Source of the DNA: Lithobates sylvaticus
Taxonomy: Eukaryota; Chordata; Amphibia; Anura; Ranidae
NCBI GenBank assembly: GCA_028564925.1
Contig: CM053029.1
Span: 579,447,955-579,511,954, forward strand
Length of the DNA stretch: 64,000 bases
Reading direction: 5' to 3'
A program made the position numbers and the translations under genes. The notes under the pieces are model-generated. The model was not told the DNA's origin. It did no database searches and saw only the letters and a list, made by a program, of their open reading frames with translations. Positions 58,258 through 64,000 of this stretch are shown here, in pieces (positions within the stretch are counted from its first letter, which is position 1; the number at the start of each line of letters is the position of its first letter).

Positions 58258-58521
58258 TAATTGGCTACAGGCGTCCTGCCTGTAGCCAATTATGGCTCTT
58301 CGAGTTTCCGGGGCTGTGATTGGCCAAGCATGCGGGGTCACAGTGCATGCTTGGCCAATCATCAGCCAGCAATGCACTGCGTCGGCCGCGCCGGCCGCAA
58401 TGCATTGCGGGGCCGCTCGCATCACACGAACGTGATACGAGCGGCCAAAATAGTTCTGGGCTCGCCGAGCGAGCGAACGCCCGGTGCTCGATGCGAACGT
58501 GGGTTCGCATCGAGCACCGGG
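58258..58521. repeat. Five consecutive hairpins at the hAT right end
   Basis: Inverted repeats at 58258-58292 (TAATTGGCTACAGGC arms), 58318-58360 (GATTGGCCAAGCATGC), 58369-58408 (GCAATGCACTGC), 58411-58446 (GGCCGCTCG) and 58480-58521 (CCCGGTGCTCGATGCGAAC). Each arm is 9-19 bp with a short loop. Spacing between hairpins is 2-33 bp. Confidence 0.93.
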
Positions 58522-58539
58522 CCCATCCCTACTAGGAAT

Positions 58540-58958
58540 GAGTGAAATTAAGTATTTTCCTTTTGCCAAAATTTTATTGAGAAATTTAAAGATTTATGTG
58601 CAATGCATTTTTGTGTCAACGAGAAAGGCCAAATTACATTGTCTTTTTTAAGGGTAAAACAGAAATGATTTAAAAAGACTATGGATTCTCCTTTCAACTA
58701 TACTTGACCTGTTTTGTGCCAAAAAAAAAAAAAACAGCTCCTCTTAGGTTCATTATTTAATTTCTTTCACAGGAATAAAAAAAACTGATGAAAGGTAAAA
58801 TAAAAAATATACACACAAAAAGGCCTAAAAAAAGACAAATACAAAGGATACTAAAAAAAAAAAAAAATACCCCAAACCTTCCCCCAAATACACCCTGTTT
58901 TAATAAAAGGGAAAAAAAGGGGCAGACCTTTTTTTTTTTTTTTTCAGCCACATTTTGC
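58540..58958. other. AT-rich spacer, no gene
   Basis: Contains A and T runs and a broken sequence around 58790-58960. Frames here are homopolymer artefacts. Confidence 0.55.
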
Positions 58959-58962
58959 TTAA

Positions 58963-59382
58963 AGTGGGGTGCCCCTTAAAAAAAAAAAATGACTGCAGCT
59001 GCTGACTCTTAATAATCGGACACTTACCTGTCCCAGGGTCCAGCGAAGCGGGGGAATGAAGCCCCTCCTCGTTCCCCGCTCCACTGGCGGTGCCGGCATT
59101 CTTACTGTGGGCACCTGGCTGTGGCTTCACAGCTGGGCACGAGTGGCGTTGCGCGCCGTGATACGCCGCACAGTCATCTGGGACCTGTCACGTGTCCCAG
59201 ATGACTGACTGTGCCGAGGGGAAGTGATGTCACCAGCCTGGGCACTGAAGGAGGCAGACTACGAGGGACCCCCTAGCAACAGGCATTTAGAGGTAAGTTA
59301 CATTTTTTTTTTTCCAATTATTTTTTTTTTATATTTTTTAGGAATTTTCAGCTATGTTTTATTTTTTTGGGGAAACACCACT
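58963..59382 (+). mobile_element. TTAA module type D (420 bp)
   Basis: TTAA at 58959-58962 and, shared with the next module, 59383-59386. The tips are AGTGGGGTGCC and AACACCACT. Outward donors: ACTTACCTG (reverse, 59022-59030) and GAG|GTAAGTT (forward, 59290-59299). An internal pair CAGTCATCTGGGACC / GTCCCAGATGACTG surrounds the centre. No coding sequence. Confidence 0.75.
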
Positions 59383-59386
59383 TTAA

Positions 59387-60397
59387 CCGCTTCCCGACCG
59401 CCCACTGCATATATACGTCAGCAGAATGGCACGGGCAAGCAAAATCACGTACCTGTACGTGATCCTTTAAATGCCTGCCCGTGGGTCGCGTGCGCGCCGC
59501 CAGCGGCACGCTCGAGACCTGGTCGGGAGCTCCGTGACCACGGCCGCGGGACCAGCGGACCCGATCGCCGCTGGTGTCCCGCGATCGGGTCACGGAGCTG
59601 AAGAACCGGGATCGGTATGTGTAAACAAACCTCTCCCCGCGCTTCCTACTCTGCCTGTCATTGATTGGCTGTTCCCGGTCATCGGGAAAGCCGATCAATG
59701 ACGTCAGATGTCAGCCCCGCCCCCTAATGTAAAAAACACAACACACGTCACAGCCCATAACCCCTCCCCTCCCCCTAGTGGTTAACTATTTCACTACAAC
59801 TGTCATTTATACAGGAATCAATGCATTTAAATAGCATTGATTGCTGTATAAATGACAATGGTCCCAAAAATGTGTCAAAAAAGTCTGATGTGTCCGCCAT
59901 AATGTCGCAGTCACAATAAAAATCGCTGATCGCCACCATTACTAGTAAAAAAAAAAAATATTAATAAAAATGCTATAAAACTATCCCCTATTTTGTAAAC
60001 GCTATAACTTTTGCGCAAACCAATCAATAATCGCTAATTGCGATTTTTTTTACCAAAAATATGTAGAAGAATACGTATCGGCCTAAACTGAGGAAAAAAA
60101 AAAGTTTTTTTTTTTATATATTTTTTGGGGATATTTATTATAGTAAAAAGGAAAAAATATTGCTTTGTTTTCAAAATTGTCGCTCTATTTTTGTTTATAG
60201 CGCAAAAAATAAAAACCGCAGGGGCGATCAAATACCACCAAAAGAAAGCTCTATTTGTGGGAAAAAAAGGATGCCAATTTTGTTTGGGAGCCATGTCGCA
60301 CGACAATCGCGCGCAATTGTCAGTTAAAGCGACGCAGTGCCGAATCGCAAAAAGGGGCCTGGTCCTTTGGCTGCCAATTGGTCCGGGGCTGAAGTGG
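59387..60397 (+). mobile_element. TTAA module type B, cleanest copy (1011 bp)
   Basis: TTAA on both sides (59383-59386 and 60398-60401). Begins CCGCTTCCCGACCGCCC and ends GGTCCGGGGCTGAAGTGG. CACGTACCTGTACGTG palindrome near 59447. CGGCCGCGGG and the pair CCCGATCGCC / CGATCGGG lie in the left half. The right half has CAAACCAATCAATAATCG, CGGCCTAAACTGAGG and CAAATACCACCAAAAGAAAG. The tips CCGCTT / AAGTGG are short inverted repeats. Confidence 0.78.
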
Positions 60398-60401
60398 TTA
60401 A

Positions 60402-60815
60402 GCAGCTAAATCAGCAAAATTGAAAATTTCCAACTTGACAAGTCGATAATTTTATTCCGAATTGAATTCTGCTAAAATCACTCAAATCATTTTTATTTCT
60501 GGGCAACAACCTGTAAAAAAAAAAAAAAGGGAGGGAGATCCATAAGTAGACATATTTATCACTAGTTTATTTCAGAGAGACCAACAGAGATAGGATAAAC
60601 TTTTTTTCAAATATGTCCAGTCAATTTTTCTTGGTGAGCATTGGATGGGAAGTGACTTCTAGTTTCATAGGCACAAGCGAGAGAAGGTCACCTGATTTGG
60701 CCAAACTGGAAGATGTTAATTTCATATCCGGTGCGGTACTGAAATGCATTCATGAAGCTAAAGACCTGGGATTAGGTCATCCTTCATTTAAGTAGAAGGA
60801 AATGCCATAGATCTA
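60402..60815. other. No convincing gene
   Basis: A 60-codon frame at 60613-60795 has normal-looking composition but no splice sites or recognised family. Confidence 0.45.
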
Positions 60816-61468
60816 CCGTATTTATCGGCATATAACACGCGCCGGCGTATAACACGCACCCCAAGTTTAGGATGGAATTTTAAGGAAAAAAACTTTTAAA
60901 TGCCCATCAATGCAGCTTTATCAGTGTCTTTATCAGTGTCTGCAGCTGCAGCCTTGTCCATCATTGCAGCCTAGCCCAGTGTCCATCTGCAGCCTTGTTC
61001 ATCATTGTAGCCTTGCCCAGTGTCCATATGCAGCCTTGCCCAGTACCTTTGCAGCCTTGCCCAGTGCCTTTGCAGCCTTGCCAGTCTCTTCATCATTTCC
61101 CTGATTTAAATTTGGCGCCGATTTCCGCTGACTGTGAGCGGAGAGGAGCGAGCGCCGCTGACATACAGAAAGCAGAGAGTACTTCGGCTAGTCTCGGCTC
61201 CTTTCGCGGGACTGCGAGAGGAGCAGAGAATAGCCGAAGTACTCTCTGCTTTCTGTATGTCAGCGGGGCTCGCTCCTCCCGCAATCAGTGGAGGTCGGCA
61301 TCACTGCGAGAGGAGCCAAGTAAAGCCGAGTGTACTTTGGCTTTCTGTATCTCGGCTCCGTTCGCTCGTTTCTTAACAATCAGCGGGGGATCGGCATATA
61401 ACACGCACCCACGATTTTCCAGTGCTTTTAAGAGGAAAAAAGTGTGTGTTATACGCCGATAAATACAG
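60816..61468. mobile_element. TACCGTATTTATCGG element, copy 2 (653 bp)
   Basis: TA-flanked ends CCGTATTTATCGGCATATAA and TTATACGCCGATAAATACAG. The interior has a TGCAGCCTTGCCCAGTG minisatellite (60905-61090) and a long inverted repeat (AGAGTACTTCGGCTA / TAGCCGAAGTACTCT, 61170-61255). The general plan equals copy 1, but its internal parts differ. Confidence 0.8.
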
Positions 61469-61489
61469 TAATTACAGACCAACTTTTAA

Positions 61490-61790
61490 AAAATTTAGAG
61501 AATTTCCCTGTGGGGTTTTGTGTTGCAGCAAACAATCCAAAATAGTTTATAAAAATATATTTATTGCAAAAAGTAGTATACAAAAGCACAACTGTCTGTT
61601 AAGACATGAGCTCTATGACAAAGACTGGCAGACATACATGATATGCATAATTATACAGTAGTACAATAAACATTAAAAAGTGGCATAGTAACTGTAGAGA
61701 ATTATACAGGAAAGACCCAGACGCGTTTCGACCAAATATAGTAGAGGTCTTCTTCAGAGGGGAAAGATACAAATTTTTAAAGGATATAAT
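61490..61790 (-). repeat. Dispersed repeat with hammerhead-like motif, third copy
   Basis: On the minus strand the CTGAAGA...GAAAC motif is followed by CGCGTCTGGGTC and, towards 61550, a TTGCAATAAATATATTT tail. This resembles the order seen in the repeat at 5976/13734. Ends are uncertain. Confidence 0.42.
61725..61757 (-). ncRNA. Candidate hammerhead-like ribozyme core
   Basis: Minus strand: CTGAAGA (61757-61751), a perfect GACC/GGTC stem (61749-61746 with 61733-61730), then GAAAC (61729-61725). This fits the CUGANGA - stem II - GAAA rule better than the other two copies. Stems I and III are not evident by eye. Confidence 0.3.
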
Positions 61791-63154
61791 ATATAAGTAA
61801 ATACATTAAAAACCAAACAGTAAGGTATGCTGATTCCAAAAAAAGTACAAAATAGGTCCAGAAATGTATATTTACCACTGACAGCTGTACATCATGCCTT
61901 CCAGAAACTATGCCTAAGGTTGTTGCCCAATGATCCAGACAGCGCAGAGGAACTAATGAGGCACCCGAACCACAGGAGGATGGATACCCACCAGGCCGAG
62001 AGGGAGACCTACAAGAGTCTGCGCTTATTGCAGGAACCAGAGAAGCGAAAGGGAAGGGAGGAAAAGGAGAGAGGGGGCGGAAAAAGAGGGGGAGCGGAAA
62101 GACGTCACAAACAGGCCCAAAAGGATCCCAATTCACTGTCAAATTAAATAATAAATCCAATTAATGATTTGGAAGATAAACCTATGAACAAAAGTGACTA
62201 TGTGCTATAAAAGAATGTGAAAACAAAAAGCGGGAAAAAGGTGGGGGGTGGGGGAGGCTGAAGGCCACAAACAAAGGAGTGTTGAAATGGTGCGTGAGAG
62301 TAAGTGTGCTGAGAGACACTTGTAATGGACAAAATACAGTGGGCTGAAAATGGATAAACAAACCACCAAAGTGAGGAGGGGAGAAAGTGAGGAACAACAC
62401 CTAACAACAAAGGTATACTCAGAGTGAGCCCACCAAGAAAAGGAGAAAAAAACGTACTGAGAAATTTTAAATGTGGCCTATGGATGCTCCCCATTGCTCC
62501 TCATACATTCTTTAATACAGTACAATAAAAAAAAAATTTAGAATGTATTTTCTTTGCATGTGTTGCAAAGTTCTCTCTCTAACCCCTGATTGTGGCTTTT
62601 TGTAGTGAACTCTCTTCTTGGGTACAATTGCGAGGAGCAAAGACAATTTCTATTCCCTAAGAAAGTGTAGAATATTACTGCTGCTGATTTTCCCTTTCTC
62701 CACCTTTAATTATTGGTGATTAGGGTACACCCTTTAAAATGTAAATTCAGCTATTTATTAATCCATTAATGCCCTGGTTGGTATTTACCAATGTACAATA
62801 TGTTGTAGCCTTGTTAGATTTTGAAGGGTTCCTAAGATGATATATAAGGGAACATTGTATTTATGCTCAATATAACTTACATATTGAATCCTTAGTTCAT
62901 TGCTATTTTTGGCGCTCCTTAATTCATTGTGGGTCACATTGCTCCTGCTGCAGCTGCTTATGGTCTCCAAGAGTCTCGAGACAGGGATTGTTTTTATTCT
63001 TGAGAGAGAGAAAGAGAGAGACAGGGATCGAGTCCTGCCTGCAGGAACGCATGGCAACGTTGTTCCTGTACTTTTTCTACAGCATGAACGACGTTCCCTT
63101 TGTGCTGTGGCTGCAGCGGGCCGATCCTGGGAGGCTCAGGTGAAGAGTCCACCC
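61791..63154. other. No recognised gene
   Basis: Contains a purine-rich stretch (62040-62100) and an ordinary AT-rich spacer. The frame at 61827-62147 is charged and low-complexity, without splice support. Confidence 0.5.
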
Positions 63155-63535
63155 CTAGCGTGTGTAGTGCTGCAGCAAGGGTTAATAGATCATTGGGCAC
63201 TTGCCAAGTTCACACTGTTCACCGCCAGATTGTCGGGCTTGAACTGACTGACTGACACGGTTCTATACCGCCAAGCAGCATTGAACACAGCAGGAGTGGC
63301 GCCCGTAGTCCTACCCACCCGCCAGGTAGCAATGAGCACACCGGTAAAAGCACCTGTAGTCCCGCACACCACTCTCTAGCGGTGGGTGGCACTATGGGCA
63401 CTGCTGTGTTTAATGCTGCCTGGCAGTATAGAACCATGTCAGTCACCCTGAGCCCAACAATCCGGCGGTGAACAGCGTGAGTTCGGCGAGTGCCCAATGA
63501 TCTATTAACCCTTGCTGCAGCTCTACACATGCTAC
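63155..63535. repeat. Long inverted repeat (fold-back), arms ~150-165 bp
   Basis: The arms are about 63155-63320 and 63388-63535 with a ~70-bp spacer. Landmarks are CTGCAGCAAGGGTTAATAGA / TCTATTAACCCTTGCTGCAG and GATCATTGGGCACT / AGTGCCCAATGATC. Identity is near 85-90% by eye. It may be a fold-back MITE; flanking duplications were not found. Confidence 0.88.
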
Positions 63536-63599
63536 ACTCCACCACTGATAAGGACATCATGTGTTTAGATTTTTGCAAATTCCCATTGGCTTACAGAGC

Positions 63600-64000
63600 T
63601 TCCCACCTTGGGCTTGGGGGGGCTGCAATGATGGGCACAGTGAGGCTGCAATGATGGGCACAGGTGAGTCTGCATTTCATGGGCACAGGTGTGTCTGCAT
63701 TTCATGGGCACAGTGAGGCTGCAATGATAGGTACAGTGAGGCTGCATTGATGGGAACAGTGAGGCTGCAATGATAGGTACAGTGAGGCTGCATTGATGGG
63801 CACAGTGAGGCTGCAATGATGGGCACAGTGAGGCTACAATGATGGGCACAGTGAAGCTGCATTGATGGCACAGTGAGGCTGCAATGATGGGCACAGTGAG
63901 TCTGCATTGATGGACACAATGAGTCTGCATTGATGGGCACAATGAGTCTGCAATGATGGACACAGTGAGTCTGCATTGATGGGCACAATTAGTCTGCATT
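63600..64000. repeat. GGCTGCAATGATGGGCACAGTGA minisatellite
   Basis: About seventeen ~23-24-bp units running to the right edge. Variants alternate TGCAATGATGGGC, TGCATTGATGGGC and TGCATTTCATGGGC. It gives open minus-strand frames in several phases, all artefacts. Confidence 0.93.

Larger units (their letters stand above)
47787..58531 (-). mobile_element. hAT DNA transposon, 10.7 kb, with internal satellite arrays
   Basis: The tips are TAGGGATGAGCC and GGGCCCATCCCTA. The 8-bp target duplication CTAGGAAT is perfect (47779-47786 and 58532-58539). The transposase gene is on the minus strand (53397-50176). Most of the remaining length is tandem repeat: a ~147-bp array on the 3' side and a 64/65-bp array on the 5' side. 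The left end has repeated TTCGAA motifs and the right end five consecutive hairpins. hAT elements are usually 2.5-5 kb, so this copy is enlarged. The perfect duplication and long open frames suggest a recent insertion. Confidence 0.93.

Noticed and set aside
58261-58569. Overlapping open frames on both strands near the hAT right end
   Set aside because: They result from the series of GC-rich hairpins, which remove stops on both strands.
60613-60795. 60-codon plus-strand frame
   Set aside because: No splice sites, no recognised family and near-random length; kept only as a note in the spacer entry.
63565-63999. Minus-strand frames with CPSMQ/HCAHHCSLT repeats
   Set aside because: Translation of the 23-24-bp minisatellite at the right edge.

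Overview
This window is vertebrate, repeat-dominated nuclear DNA. The repeat families and the general look (TTAA-bounded modules ending in AAGTGGTTAA, Tc1, Harbinger and hAT DNA transposons, L2/CR1 and L1-like LINE ends, many TA microsatellites) point to an anuran amphibian, most likely a ranid-type frog. That assignment is inference from memory of such genomes and was not searched. No bacterial features (operons, ribosome binding sites, CRISPR) are present. No complete host gene was found. The only host-gene candidates are two single exons on the minus strand, at 14962-15135 and 39647-39926.

Layout. 1-3637: left-truncated minus-strand LTR element (fossil) with LTR, primer site and gag-like region. 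3638-6106: TA repeats, an intact Tc1 element (3757-5808) carrying a Harbinger MITE, and a repeat with a hammerhead-like motif. 6107-13733: a 7.6 kb PIF/Harbinger transposon with TTA target duplications and three genes: a two-exon DDE transposase (+), a three-exon Myb/SANT-like gene (-) and a MADF/BESS-like gene (+). 13734-15240: LINE ends and one candidate exon. 15241-29110: nested and end-to-end TTAA-bounded modules, a decayed Tc1, LINE fragments, MITEs and tandem repeats. 29111-36720: hAT MITEs, a 5'-truncated L1-like LINE with 11-bp target duplications, a fold-back Tc1 remnant and more modules. 36720-47786: a tRNA-derived SINE, an L2-like LINE split by a MITE, a candidate terminal exon, palindromic repeats and minisatellites. 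47787-58531: a 10.7 kb hAT element with perfect 8-bp target duplications, a BED/hATC transposase gene on the minus strand and large internal satellite arrays. 58532-64000: further TTAA modules, a second TACCGTATTTATCGG element, a third hammerhead-like motif, a long fold-back and a minisatellite.

How parts work together. In the Harbinger element the transposase and the Myb-like gene converge on a fold-back spacer, while the Myb-like and MADF genes diverge from a shared ~310 bp promoter region. The 426-bp MITEs at 3824 and 44086 share its ends and look like its non-autonomous derivatives. In the hAT element the transposase lies between a ~147-bp-period array on its 3' side and a 64/65-bp-period array on its 5' side. 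The TTAA modules are repeatedly butt-jointed, sharing single TTAA sites, and several carry consensus splice-donor sequences near both ends pointing outward.

Splice sites, element ends and target duplications were read by eye. Copy counts and ages are estimates.
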